Below are positions 12,501 to 26,300 of a DNA stretch of 64,000 bases, piece after piece. A program made the position numbers and the translations under genes. The notes beneath the pieces are model-generated. The model made no database searches and was not told where the DNA came from. It saw nothing but the letters and a program-made list of their open reading frames with translations. This DNA is from Prosopocoilus inquinatus (Eukaryota > Arthropoda > Insecta > Coleoptera > Lucanidae). The stretch spans positions 53,988,101 to 54,052,100 of the forward strand of contig CM069872.1 of assembly GCA_036172665.1 (NCBI GenBank), in the 5' to 3' direction. Numbering within the stretch: position 1 is the first letter of the stretch; every line of letters begins with the position of its first letter.

Positions 12501-14287
12501 TTTTTTACTCTGCCGCCGCCGCCGCTCCGACAGACAAAAAATTAAGAGCAGTAGTATTTTTGAGCGCATCCGCACCCCCCAGCCTCCTGGGATAGATGAC
12601 GATTTTCGCAAAAACAAAAACTGTTTCGGACCGGTTGGAGCCGTCCCCCGAATGAAGCACGGTGGTCGCGGTTACAGCCCTGAGGGTTAGGCAACTTTGA
12701 TTGCATCGCGACGTCCTTTATTTGAACCGGCCATCGCCGGTGGAAAAATTCAAAAATTCGATTTTTAAAGCGATAGGTTATTTGGAGAACTCTTTAAAGC
12801 AGCACGCCAGATTTATAACTTGCACCAAAATAAAACCAGCTTTTTCCGGAAAATCCGCCCGAAACGTGCGGTAACGTACCTAACGAACGGAATTTTGCAC
12901 CGTAACAAAGTACCGACGCGCAGGCGAAGGACCGAAAGAAATGAAAGGTGTACGGAAGTTGGCGCCGTAACAAAATTGGGCGCGCAGATCAAGGACTGGA
13001 AAAAAGAAAAGCGTCCGTCGATAATCACCATCATCGTACAAAATAGAAAGTGTTAGTTTTAAATGTCTACTTCCGGATGGGAAGAAAACGTTCGTTCTTT
13101 CTGCGGCGGTTTATTTTAACTGGTAATTTACATGTAAACACTAACTAAATTAAAGTTTATAATTAAAATTAGTACCACCTAAGTGTCTTTCATAAATCGA
13201 GGGCATTGGCGCACATCTTCGAAAGTATAATTATTACTCGTAGAGTCACTCGCTTGCTTGGCGAAACCGAAATTAAAAATAATTAATGTTTTTTGTCTGT
13301 ATTACAACCATCGATGTAATCTGGTTCTTCGTCCGAGGCCAACACTTATTCGATTCACAAACTCTCTGCGACGTACTAATCACTGATGTTTAATTGATTT
13401 ACTGAACTGAACGCCTATTAAACCGAACGAATGCTAATTAATAATGGATACGTTAAACTGCTTTCCCCTTTTTATACTATCAGTGTGGGATGTGACAAGA
13501 TGCATTTTCTAAAATGTTCCAAAGATCGACGTATCAAAATAGTCTGCACCGTCTCTCGTCGAGGACGCATTTAATAAGCGAGCGCGTTAATTGTTTTGAA
13601 TCAAATACGATCTGCTGGTGTAAACTTTGCAGGGTAAGTTCAAACGACTTGGAAGTCATTTGTTAGCATGGAATCCCTGCCTCTATTGAAACGTTAATTT
13701 TGCGTGCGTTGCATTGACCGAAAGGAACTTTGATTTTTTGCCTGTGAGCTAAGCAGACGCCGGCAATTTTTAATTAATTCATGCTAGACTATATCGGCGC
13801 GGTGATTAAGCCTCAGTCGATCGATGACCGCGTACTTGTGAAATGTTAACAATTGTAAATTAGGAAAATAATCTCAGGATGAGCACCCGCGCCTGCGCCT
13901 TAGGAACGTGCGTCCTCTAGAGTAAAGAAGTAGGCAGATAGTGTCGACTTTACAGAACGGAGGACTGTGAAAGTAACGATGTTGTAAAAGCAACCGTAAC
14001 AGTGCTTTTAAACCTCTTCCAAATCGTAATGGATCTACTCTACTTTGGTAAGGCATCACCTGAAGGCCCAGCTGAGTGGAGAAGGCAGTGGGTGTCGTTC
14101 AAACCCGAATGGTTTTAAATCTCTTTCAAATTGTAATGGATCTATCGCTCAGTTTTAGCAAGGCGTTATTCGAGTTTCCAGCTCAGTGGAGAAGGGAATG
14201 CTAACTAAACAACTTTTTTTTTGTAAGAAAACTAATTTAAAAAAAAAAATTTTAAATGTGAGTGTTGAGATCGGATATCGGTATGCG

Positions 14288-14318
<31 letters not shown>

Positions 14319-17300
14319 TAGCGTGGGAGCGAGAATATTTTCTAAACCTGCCGCCCGTGTCGTCCTATTTCCATTTCGCATGAAAATCCCCCGGGATGAA
14401 TTATTGATGAAATCGCTTCCGGCATTCCCGAGCGGAAGAACAACGAGTTCGAATGCATTCCGTTTTTTTATTTTGTCGTTCGCCCTCGCCGCCGCGTGGT
14501 CGTAAACCAAACAGAACACCTCGTTCGCGTAAATTGTTCTAAATCATACACACGACGATATACAGGGTGTTCATACATCCCGCGTACATCCTAATTAACG
14601 CGGCAACCGTTGGATCATGTTGTTCCCGCGCGCGGAAAATTCCAATTTCCTGTGCGACGCGCTCGGACAACCGTAAAAATCAAATTCCGCGAAAGCGATG
14701 GGGGCGGGTGGGGGAGGGGGGCGAAGGGGGTTAGCGCCCCGCGGAATGCAGACGTACACCGTCGTGGTGTCATATCCGGTCGGGGATGTGTGTGTTTACG
14801 GCGTGATTTTCGATAAATCAATAGTGCGGGCCCCCCCTCCGATGTTAATCCAATTTCAGTAGTGGGGTTATGTTAACAGGGCTACCACCAAACTATATGG
14901 AAACCCGCCGGTAATCACCTTATCGGCCTCATGCCACGTTGCATCTCTATAGCCGTCGGCCCTGCTTATTTTTAGCGGCGCCCTCAATTATTAAATATAA
15001 CGGGGGATCAAAAAAATTTCGCCGCCGTGAGGAACACGTACGTTCTTAATTATTAGATACGCCCGGGCACCTAACCCCTTATTTGGCAAGATAACACGAA
15101 CGAGGGGCGCGATCCCTATTTGGCGAGATAACACAACAAACGACGGCGATGGATTATTTTGCGCATCACGTAAATAAGGAGGCGATTGAATTTTATCCGG
15201 AAGCCGGAAGGGTCGCAGGACGACGGCGGCGTAGTTGGCCGATGACGTTCGGCGAACGGTCCGGAGCACGTTCGTTTTAATCCATTCTTCGCGTCGCTTC
15301 AATTCGCCCTTTTAATTTTTAGGTTGCGACGCAACCTTGAATCGCACCGCACAAGATATCTCTTGGCCTCGTTTACTCTTTATAATTATAATTCATAACC
15401 TTGGCATTGTTTGTTCTTAATACAATGTGCCTACCACTTTTCTTTCATAGTTACGTTACTCTCCTGGTTACTTACGATACCGGGTGGCAAGTCGCGCTGT
15501 GATTCCAAGATCTGCTTCGAAGCTACACTCTGAAGGAAATGGGGGTGGGTTAGATAATAAAAAGAAAGGGCGCCAAGGAACAATCCCCAGATGATAAGCG
15601 CGCTACGGATCCGCGTCCCAAGGTCCCACGGCGTGCGGTGGTAAACGGAAATTGCCGACGGTCTTATTGACACGCGTACGTTCAAGGGAGGAGGTTTGAG
15701 TCGGAGCGGAACACCGTGACGCAGACATTAAAAAATATTTGACATATTTATAAAGATTATAATCACAATGCAAATTAACCCTTGAAGGCCAGAATAAAAT
15801 AGTTAATTAAAAAACTTCGCACTCGACTCGATAGTTAATTAAGGGGGATCGCTAGGCGTACGGATGGCGACTCCGATGAAAAAATACGGTCAAAATGCGA
15901 AATTCACCGTACTTGTAACGGTTCCCGGAATGGTCTGTTACCCTCAGCAACGGCCGTAACATGGCGACGACCTTCTGAGAGCAGGATCGCTTGGCGGACG
16001 CACGGCAACTCTAACGAAAAATAGGCCAAAGTGCGAAATTCACCGTACTTGTAATGGTTCCCGGAACTTTCTGTTCCCCTTCGCAACGGTCGTAAAATGG
16101 CAACGATCTTCTGCGCAAGATCGCTGGGCGGACGTATGGCGACTCCGATGAAAAGATACAGCCAAAATGCGAAATTTACCGTACTTGTAACGGTTCCCGG
16201 AATACTCTGTTCCTCTCAACAACGGGCGTAAAATGGCGACGACCTTCTGCGTAGAATCGTTGGGCGGATGGACGACAACTCCAACGAAAAATATGGCCAT
16301 AATCCGAAATTCATCGTACTTGTAACGGTTCCCAGAATCTTCGGACGTATACCCCTCTGCAACAAAACAGCTCTGTTCCAATAAACAAAAACAGAACATG
16401 TCAACCTCGTACTTACACCCAATGATCATCCACATACCTCAAGATTCCACGAATCTTTCCAACCCGTCGACGAGGATGCTCGCAAAACACCTCGGCAGAC
16501 GCGGAGAGCTTAATCCATTGTAGCTAAACTTAGCTTTAGATGAACCTTGCTTGCGGGACATCTCAACAGACACGGATAGCTTAATTCATTCCAGTCGAAT
16601 TGCTTAGATGAGTCTTGTGAAACGAAACGAAACATGTTCGGACGCAATGAAACGAATGCGTTACAATAAACAAAGGTAGAACATGTGACCTCGTGCTTGC
16701 ACCCAGTGATCATCCACACGCCTTAGATTCTGCGAATGTTTTCGACCCGTCGACGAGAATCCTTGGCAAAACACCTCAACGAACGCAGAGTGCTCAATTC
16801 GTTCCAGTCAAACTGCCGAGATGAATCTTGTAACAGTTTTACACAGACTTCTACATTCACGTGTGTTTGCTCATGGCGTCGTCCAGCAAAGTGAAGCACC
16901 TCAACAGACACGGAGAGCTTGATTCATTCCGGTCAGACCGCGTAGATAAATCTTGTACTTGACACAATTTTACACGGATTTCCGCGTTCACGTGTGCGTG
17001 CTCTCGCGCGTCGTTCAGCAAAGTGAAGCACCTCGACAGATGCGGAGAGTTTAATTCATTCCAGTCAGACTGCTTAAATAAATCTTGTACTTAACACAAT
17101 TTCCACGGATTTACACTTTCACGTGTGTATGCTTTCGCTTATTATAGCAAATTGAAGCGTGCTCGAGATGACGGCGGGAGAATTCGCTTTTTTAGCGAAC
17201 ATGGCGGGAAGAACGAAGACGAAAAACAGAACGTGAGCGAACGTGGTTACATCAGACCAATGATTGACTTCAAGCGGCGTTTTTAGGAAATGTGGACCAA

Positions 17301-20300
17301 GATTATAAACAAAGTAAGCAAACGCGCGCGCTGAGTTGACGAAATGTACCGACCGATTAATCTGTAACGAATGTGTGATCGCAGATGTGCACTTCCTGCT
17401 CTGATTATTATCTTTTCAAGTCTGCAAGTCTCGACTTATCTTTGCAGTGCTAGGTATGCACTTTGCTTGCGCGTTGTTATATAAACAAATTGAATTCTTG
17501 CCCTAACCTCGAAACTGCACATCGCGTGACGCGATAGCCTCGGCCTCTTTACGTCAACGCATGTGCGCTTCCCACGTGCTAGTACAATTACTCTGATTAT
17601 TGTTAGTATTGCTTTTTCTTAATGGTGCTATGTGTGCACTATTTTCGCGAAACCTCAAATAAATTTTTGAAAAAAGTTTTTTTTTAAACAACAATCGACG
17701 TGTCATCGTCATCATGATTCGAGAACGGCGGATTCCCCGGGGCTTCCGACCGCTCGCCGCGTCTTCTCATCCATCTCATATCCAGCGAAACTCTTTAACG
17801 CGCTCGCTCATCCAGGTCAAACTGTCGATGTAATTTGGCGATCGAGATAACGAGGGATTACAGTTTGACGAACTTCTCTCTTCCGCGCCGCGCCGTCGAA
17901 ATTAATGACGGGGCGAGAGAGCGCAAGACGCCTTGACAATATATCTTCTTCCTCGTCTTCTTCAGTGGCACGGTGGCGAGTTTCGGCGCGCATTAAACTG
18001 CAACAGCGCGCGGTGCATCCTCCCCCGCGCGCCTCCCGCCCCCGCCCCGGCCCCCGACGCAAAGTAAATAATCGTAAAACTTTATCTGGAATCTCGCTTT
18101 ACGTCCTCGCCGCGCTCGTTCCAATAATACTTTGTTCCAAAACGTTGGCTGCTGCTGCTGTTCCTCTTCCTTATCGTCTTCTCTTGAAACGGTTGTGAAT
18201 GCAGAGAACGCGAGCGCAGCCGACTACGTAATCCTCTGAGCGCGCGCTTTTCGCTCAACGGGGCGTTCCTTCTTCTTCTTCTTCTTCTTCTTTTTCAAAG
18301 GCAACGACTCATTTAGCACAACCCCCCAAATCGGTTGCCTGTGCACTTCACCTCCCCTTAATAAACGCTAAACTATTCCTTGCGCGAGTCAGTATTGCCC
18401 GACCGAGCGGTATCGTCTTGAAAAACTTTGTGCTTTGCACAGACTGCGAACGTAAAGCGGGGCTTGCTGAAATGAGTCGCATTTGTTTAATGTTTCGCGA
18501 AAGCACAAGTACAGTGGTGCATAACTTAGTAAGCATTAACTGCAAAGATGAAGCTGAAATGATCTGCATTCGTTTGATGTTTCGCGAAAGTAAAAAACGA
18601 AGCGAATACAAAGAGAGACTTGCCGAAATAAATAATAATCTCAGGGTGTTCGTAATACTAGCGTATGATAAGCGCACTTGCGTTTACACAAAGAGACCCT
18701 AGGCTGATCGTCGCGTGAGTTTTGAGAAAAATTTTCGACGAGCCGCCTATTTCGTTCACATTCACAACAGCAACAACAAAAAAAAAAACAGTGCGATGGA
18801 AGCGATCGCTTAACGATCGCCGCGCATAATGTAACGTCGGAAACAAAGGAGGGACGGGATGCGACGAGTGAATCGGATCCGGCCGACTGCGATAACCGGA
18901 TTTGCATATTTTTATTCCGGTGCGTCCCCGGCCGAATCTTTACGACCGACGAACGTATTTTACTGCCCGCTTACTGCGACTTATACGTCCCGGTTATTGC
19001 CTCGGAATTTTAATAAAAGAGAGCGCGCGCGCGCGCGCAAACAAAGATATAAATTGCAAGGGAAGAAGAGTAAGAAGAAGAATATATCCGTCGTTGTCAA
19101 AAGCGGCAGGAAGCGATTTCTTTGTTGCTCATGATTGCATTTACATGTGTGGGCGTTTTTTTTTTTTTTTGACAACCGAATCTTTATGTTGCAGAATTTA
19201 GAAGACAAGGAACGCAAACACTCTTTATATAAGGAACAGTTGAGTAGAGAACAAAGGTTTTTGCGAAGGAGGTTAGAACAGCTCTCGGCGCACCACCTGG
19301 CGCTCTCGAAGAGACGCTCGGTCTCCGAGAGTTCGTCGTCCACCGTGTCAAGCAGTTACTCCACCGCCTCACATTCGTCGGCGCCGTCACCGATCTCTGA
19401 AACAGGTCAGTTCATTTGGTTGCCTGCGCATCAGGCGACAACTTCGTTGTTTTTTTTTTTTGTTTAATGCCGTTATTTCGCGACGACGCACACGAAAATA
19501 AAAACCGGCGCCGCGGTAAGGAAATCTTGCGCTCGGGGCGCCGAATATCTAATTCACCCTCAAAAAAAAAAAAAAAAGAAAAGCTAAACGAATTCCGGAT
19601 GTAAACTCGCGCAATCCCGAACTAAAAAGAAAAAAGAAAAACGTACGTCTTCGGCTCTTCAAATAATCCACCGCCATCCGTATACAGCCATCTAGGCTCG
19701 AAAAATTGAACAGACACAAATTTCGACCTCGACTCCCCGAGACGTTTCATCTCTGATGTGTGACGAAGCAAACGTCTACTGCCATCCAGGGTTAAAAGAT
19801 CGAACCGACACGAATTTCGATCTCCACTCACCCAGACGTTTCATCTCTGATGTGCGATTATAAAAAGAGTACGTCTTCGGTCCTTTACACAATCCGGTGG
19901 CCTTATACAGCTTTATACCTACCACATGGGATCGAGAAATCGAATTGGCACGTTTTTCCACCTCCGCACGTCGAGACGTTTCGTCTGATATGCGACGAAG
20001 TCTACCGCCTGATTCGAAGCAAATTCGCCATATTTTTTTTTTGACCTCTAAACGGCGTCAAAACGCGAAACTGCCACTCCCATGTGAGTAAAAGATTCCG
20101 GGGAATCCGATGGTCGCATCGAATTTTGGATGCGAAAGCGCGCAGGTCCGGATTTAGAAAAAGAGTACGTCTTCGGCCCTTTACACAATCCGCTGGCCTT
20201 ATACAGCTTTATACCTACCACATGGGATCGAGAAATCGAATTGGCGCGTTTTTCCACCTCCGCACGTCGAGACGTTTCATCTGATATGCGACGAAGTCTA

Positions 20301-23300
20301 CCGCCTGATTCGAAGCAAATTCGCTTTTTTTCCGACCCCTAAACGACGTCAAAACGCGAAACTGCCACTCCCATGTGAGTATAGAATTCCGGGGAATCCG
20401 ATGGTCGCATCGAATTTTGGATGCGAAAGCGCGCAGGTCCGGATTTAGAAAAAGAGTACGTCTTCGGCCCTTTACACAATCCGCTGGCCTTATACAGCTT
20501 TATACCTACCACATGGGATCGAGAAATCGAATTGGCGCGTTTTTCCACCTCCGCACGTCGAGACGTTTCATCTGATATGCGACGAAGTCTACCGCCTGAT
20601 TCGAAGCAAATTCGCGATTTTTTTTTGACCCCTAAACGGTGTCAAGACGCGAAACTGCCACTCCCGTGTGAGTAAAAGATTCCGGGGAATCCGATGGTCG
20701 CATCGAATTTTGGATGCGAAAGCGCGCAAGGTCCGGATTTAGAAAAAACAAGTACGTCTTCGACCCTTTACACAATCCGCTGACCTTATACAGCTTTATA
20801 CCTACCACATGGGATCGAGAAATCGAATTGGCACATTTTTCCACCTCCGCACGTCGAGACGTTTCATCTGATATGCGACGAAGTCTACCGCCTGATTCGA
20901 AGCAAAGTCGCGATTTTTTTTGACCCCTAAACGGCATCAAAACGCGAAACTGCCACTCCCATGTGAGTATAGAATTCCGGGGAATCCGATGGTCGCATCG
21001 AATTTTGGATGCCTAAGTGCGCAGGTCCGGATTTAAGTAAACTAAAAGTACGTCTTTGGCCCTTTAAATAATCCGCTGGCCTTAAACGGCCTTATATCTA
21101 CCATAAGAATCGAGAAATCAAATTGAGACGTTGTACCATCTCCACTCATCGAGACGTTTCATCTGATACACGACGAAGCCTACCGACCGATTCGAAGCAA
21201 CCTCGCGAATTTTTTTGACCTGTGAACAGCGTAAGAGCGCGAAACTGCCGCTCTCATACGAGTAAATAATTCCTAGGAGTCCGATGGGAATTTTGGCTGT
21301 GAAACCGCGCTATTGCGGATTTCATTAAAAAAAAGAGAAAATGTACGTCGGTCTCCTTCAAATCCACTGGGCTTTTACCACCTTATAAAGCCTATAAAAT
21401 CTAAAAATCGAATCGACACGGTTTTCCACCTTCACTCGTCGAGACGTTTCATCTGATACGCGACGAAGCCTACCGACCGATTCGAAGCAAACTCGCGAAT
21501 TTTTTTTCGACCCCTAAACGGCGTCAGAAAACGAAACTGGCGCTTTCATGTGAGTAAAAAATTCCGGCGAATCCGATGGTTGCGTCGAATTCTGAATGCG
21601 AAAGCGCGCAGGTCCGGATTTCAAAAAAAGAAAGAGCCACCTGTTCATATGAAAACGATTGACTTCTGATTTCCAGTTTACATAAGCTTTGGGTTAAGCG
21701 GTGGTCTTGAAAAATCCCGATGACTTATTTTACTTTACTGGCAACTGTTATTAAATAACCGATGCGCGAACGTAGGCGAAGGTTTGCTTGTAGAAATCAG
21801 TAGCCGAGCTTACATGATTATTTCTTCTATTACATGACACGACGATAATTTTTGTAAAAAAAAATATTGCATGAGTTTGGTACTAAACAACAGAGACAGG
21901 TTACCAGAGCGAATGTTTATTGGTTAATTAGACACTTCTCTCTCACTTTCGGCAAATTTGATGCGAGCAATTTCATACCTGTCTTAAAAAAAAATCGAAC
22001 CGGCATAATTTTCGACCGCCGCGCCGCACGTCGAGACCTTTCATCCCCGACATGCGACAACGCGGGTTTATCTTCGACACGATCGATCAATCTCGAATCG
22101 ACAAATAGAACCGACACGGTTTTACGTCTTCACTCGTCGAGATCTTTCATCTCATCATTCTTGCAAGACAAAATCAGAAAAATATATAAACGTAACAAAA
22201 GGGCGGCGTCATGCAATAAAGACTGGTGGCGATTTTCAGCTTGACGCGTCCGGAGCCTCGCCCCCTCCGCACCGCCCGTTCTGCGACGCTGATTTCTTAA
22301 GCAAGCAAGCAAGCAAGGAAATAACGCCGAACCATAAATCTCAATGCGAGGTGTTAAACAGTGACCTAGAAAATGCTCGAGCCCGCTAATGGTTCGAGTC
22401 ACGAGATTCACACGCGAACGACCCCCTCTCCCTCTCCGCCTCCCATTTGATTACTTCTGCCTTAACCGCCGCCCCCTACAAGTTGACTTTCCATGTATAC
22501 ACAGAAGTTTTAAAATTGTGAAAAATATTTTCGGCGGAACGCCCTGTGTTATTTTATTTCCTTGTATCTCTGAGGTCCACACGTCGCGCCAGTCGTCGAC
22601 TTGATGTTTCACTTCGTTCTAAGTCGTACGTGATTGGCTTTCGCGTCACGACGCCCGCCGCCTCACACTCGTCGGCGAATCAGCAAATCAAATTGCGCGC
22701 CGTCACTTCTTCGCCAACTGTCGACGTCCATCCTAGCGTGACGCATCTTTTCAAGATAAAAAAAAGGGCGCGCAGAAATTTGATTTTGAGTTTCTAATAA
22801 GAGTTTAATAAATAAACTCTGCCCCCTATGATGAGGGGTGCGCTAAAGTTAGTATGTGGGAAGTTGTCTCATACAATATCGGACGGACTCGACATCTATT
22901 GCACGGGTCTCAGGTATACGTCACTCGTTTCCATTTTGATTTAAAATCATCATAATAGTTGCGTTGTTATGGTAACGGCACCGACTGCGCATGCGCCGTG
23001 GATCATAACCAATTAAAATCGCCGTAGTGTGGTCTGGCGTCGCCAGAGACCGCACGGACACCCCCACCAGCGCGACCAGCGTTCGGTTTTCCCTTGTAAA
23101 TTCAAGCGGATGAGATAGCTTCTCATATACTTTGGAGGGGTACGTCGAGTCCGTTAGAAATTTTTGGGCAAGAAAGGCAAGGGATGATTTCTCGAAGCTT
23201 TCGAAACAAGGGTTTAGAACCTCGACCGAATTCGCTCGTAAGCTCGGAATTTCTTGACAAGTTTCGATTTGACGTACTTAATTTGTCGGCGGCGTTGTAA

Positions 23301-26300
23301 GTCCCCTCCCCCAACCCCACTCCACCCTCAACCCTGGGCAACAACACGAACGAACACGACATCAAACGGAAATTACATAATTCAAACGGCCACGGGATCA
23401 AAAGTGATCTGAAACTTTAATTCCCCTCCCTCCCCCCCTCTGCCTAATCAGCAAGGGCGCAGGGGCGGACGCAGGTAATCAGCGTGTAAAATCGGATTGC
23501 CTTGGCGAGAGGGTGGGGGGAGGCAGAGAAGGGCGGTGCGGCAATTAAGCAAATAACGATGGGGCGATAATAAAAGCGTCCGTTTCTCAAGGCCGTCCGG
23601 AGGTCCGGGGCGCGCAAGCGACGCAACACTCGGCTTTTTCCGTAGTAATAAACGACGCGGGGCGACGCGACTCGACGCGACTGGAATTCACTCGGATGCT
23701 CAAATTGTTTGCAAAATAATCCTTCCTGTAGGTGGTGTATTTATTTTAATCCGACTGCCGAGCGAAGGGCGGGAGGGGAGAGGGGGTTGCTTTCTACTAA
23801 ACGAATCTCCAGCGTGACGCGGGGCGCGGATGAATTGCTCGACCCCGCAATCAATCATAGTAGCAGCGTCCCCTTGCTTTGCAACAACTACGTTTCCTCC
23901 CCCTCCCCCTCCCCCATCCCGCTCGCACGTGAAATAATTTAAGTGTCAAGTGTGCCAAGAGGCCGTTCGTTCGCCTCTCGCACGAATGCACCCTGGCAAC
24001 TCACCAGCGGCGGCGTCCAATTTTAGAGCACTAAAAAATCTGAATAATTCGCGGTAATTCGTTGCGCTTCTTCACTCACCCCCACCCCCCCACCCCTCCC
24101 TCAGGTTTTCTTGATGGTTGGATGCTCTTTCGAGAACTTCAATTAATGATGTCGTAATTCGGCCAAGTCTCTTGTGTATCCTCGTAAGGCCTTCTCCGCA
24201 GCCTTACCCCGCTTTATCTTGTACTCTCGTTATTGTCGAGCTAAAAAAAAAAAAAATGCGAATCATCCTCCGACCGTCACTTATTTTAACTTGGTTATGT
24301 ACGGCATGGCCTTGCGGTCAGCCCGCGACTCCCCTTATTTACGAGTCTTGATTTTTTTATGTCACGCTCGGTTTACGTCCTGGCGGTAGGGGGACCCGAT
24401 CCAAAACTCTCCAAAATCCCAAGATTGTCAGCATCAATTACGCGTTGCCGGATTCGTTTTTTTTTTCTATCTCGTTTCAAACTAATCACTGCGTTATTTA
24501 TACGCCTTGATTTGTTACGTCACAATCGGCTTGCGTCCCGGCGGCAGGAGGGTCCGGTCCAAAGCTCTACAAAAATTCCGAGATCGTCGGCATCACTTGC
24601 GCGACTCCAAATTCGTTTTATGCTTGACTGACTCGACTCGTCCTTAACCGGGACGTGTAAGTATGTACCTCCCCCCTCTCCCCCGCATTGTCTTGTACTG
24701 TCATACTCTTCTCCGTTATTGTCGAGTTAAGAAAAAATACGAATCATCCTCCGACCGTCACTTATTTTAACTTGGTTTTGAATGGCATGGCCTTGCGGTC
24801 AACCCGCGACTCCCCTTATTTACGAGTCTCGATTTTTTTACGTCACGCTCGGTTTACGTCGTGGCGGTAGGGGGACCCGATCCAAAACTTTCTAAAATCC
24901 CAAGATTGTCAGCATCAATTAGGCGTTGCCGGATTCGTTTTTTTTTTCTATCTCGTTTCAAACTAATCACTGCGTTATTTATACGCCTTGATTTGTTACG
25001 TCACAATCGGCTTGCGTCCCGGCGGCAGGAGGGTCCGGTCCAAAGCTTTACAAAAATCCCGAGATCGTCGGCATCACTTGCGCGACGCCAAATTCGTTTT
25101 ATGCTTGACTGACTCGACTCGTCCTTAATTGGGATGTGTAAGTATGTACCCCCCCCCCCCTCCCCCCCGCATTGTCTTGTACTGTCATACTCTTCTCCGT
25201 TATTGTCGAGTTAAGAAAAAATACGAATCATCCTCCGACCGTCACTTATTTTAACTTGGCTGTGAATGGCTGGCCGCAAGGCGATTCGCGTTATTTACGC
25301 GTCTTGATTTTTTTATGTCACGCTTGGTTTATGTCCTGGCGGTAGGGGGACCCGATCCAAAACTCTCCAAGGTCCTAATATTGTCAGCTTCAATTAGGCG
25401 CTGCGTTTTTGTTTCTACCTCCCTTAATCCTTTAATTTTCATAATTGAAGTTACTTTATAAAAATTCAATTCAATTCAAGAAAGTTAGCTATTGTAACAG
25501 CTTCCCACAAACACCCTGTATACCATTAGGTCCAATTTAGATCTTATTAATTCTATTTTTAATATGTACTTTATCGTATCATATGTTTACAAGAAAAATT
25601 TGTACTGTTTCATTTATTTCTTCTTCATTTTGTTTTGTTTTAATGAAATCTTAAAAAAAAAAAACTTTACATGCGCTTTCTGAACTTCAAGATTTAAGTG
25701 TATGTAAATGAACAACAAAGAGGGACCAGACAAAAAAATTGAGCGCAGGCCCTGACACGTCTAGTTACGTCACCGAACATGACACGCTTATATTCCGCTG
25801 CGTTGCATTTCCACGCGTGGCGGAAGACTTCGCAAGCAGCGCTCGTTGCATCGCATCGGTGATCCACTGGAACGCTTAGTTCAGTAGCTTAGTAAATGAT
25901 TTAGGGTCTCGCCGTATTCTCTGGAACATTTGACCGACGCGTGCGGCTGGTGGCGTGATTAATTACGCGTTGCTTTACGCTTTTAACCGGATCATGTAAA
26001 CATGACACGCTTATATTCCGCTGCGTTTGCATTTCCACGCACTGCCGAAGACTTCGCAAGCGCAATCGGTGATCCACTGGAACGCTTAATTTGCACAGTT
26101 TCTCGAATTTATTTCAAAACTATTATAAAAAAAAAAACCTAGAACGGTCGCGGACATTTCCAGCAAATCTGCGCGTTCTGTGAGAGTCCGTTGACCAGCG
26201 GATGGCATAATTCGTCCGAATGCGATTGCGATTGCGAAAACAGGATTTATTTATGTACGTCGTAGGGGGCATAGCTGTAACAATATCGCAACTATAGAAA

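Larger units (their letters stand above)
9660..19194 (+). other. Mxd-like gene intron (9.5 kb)
   Basis: The intron runs from AAG|gtgagc to ttgcag|AAT. It holds several arrays listed separately and no further recognised exon. GC-rich, CCG-rich islands at about 12220-12420 and 14640-14830 may be regulatory. Pyrimidine repeats (TTC)n occur at about 18270-18293, and a (GC)n-rich run lies at about 19022-19040. Confidence 0.75.
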
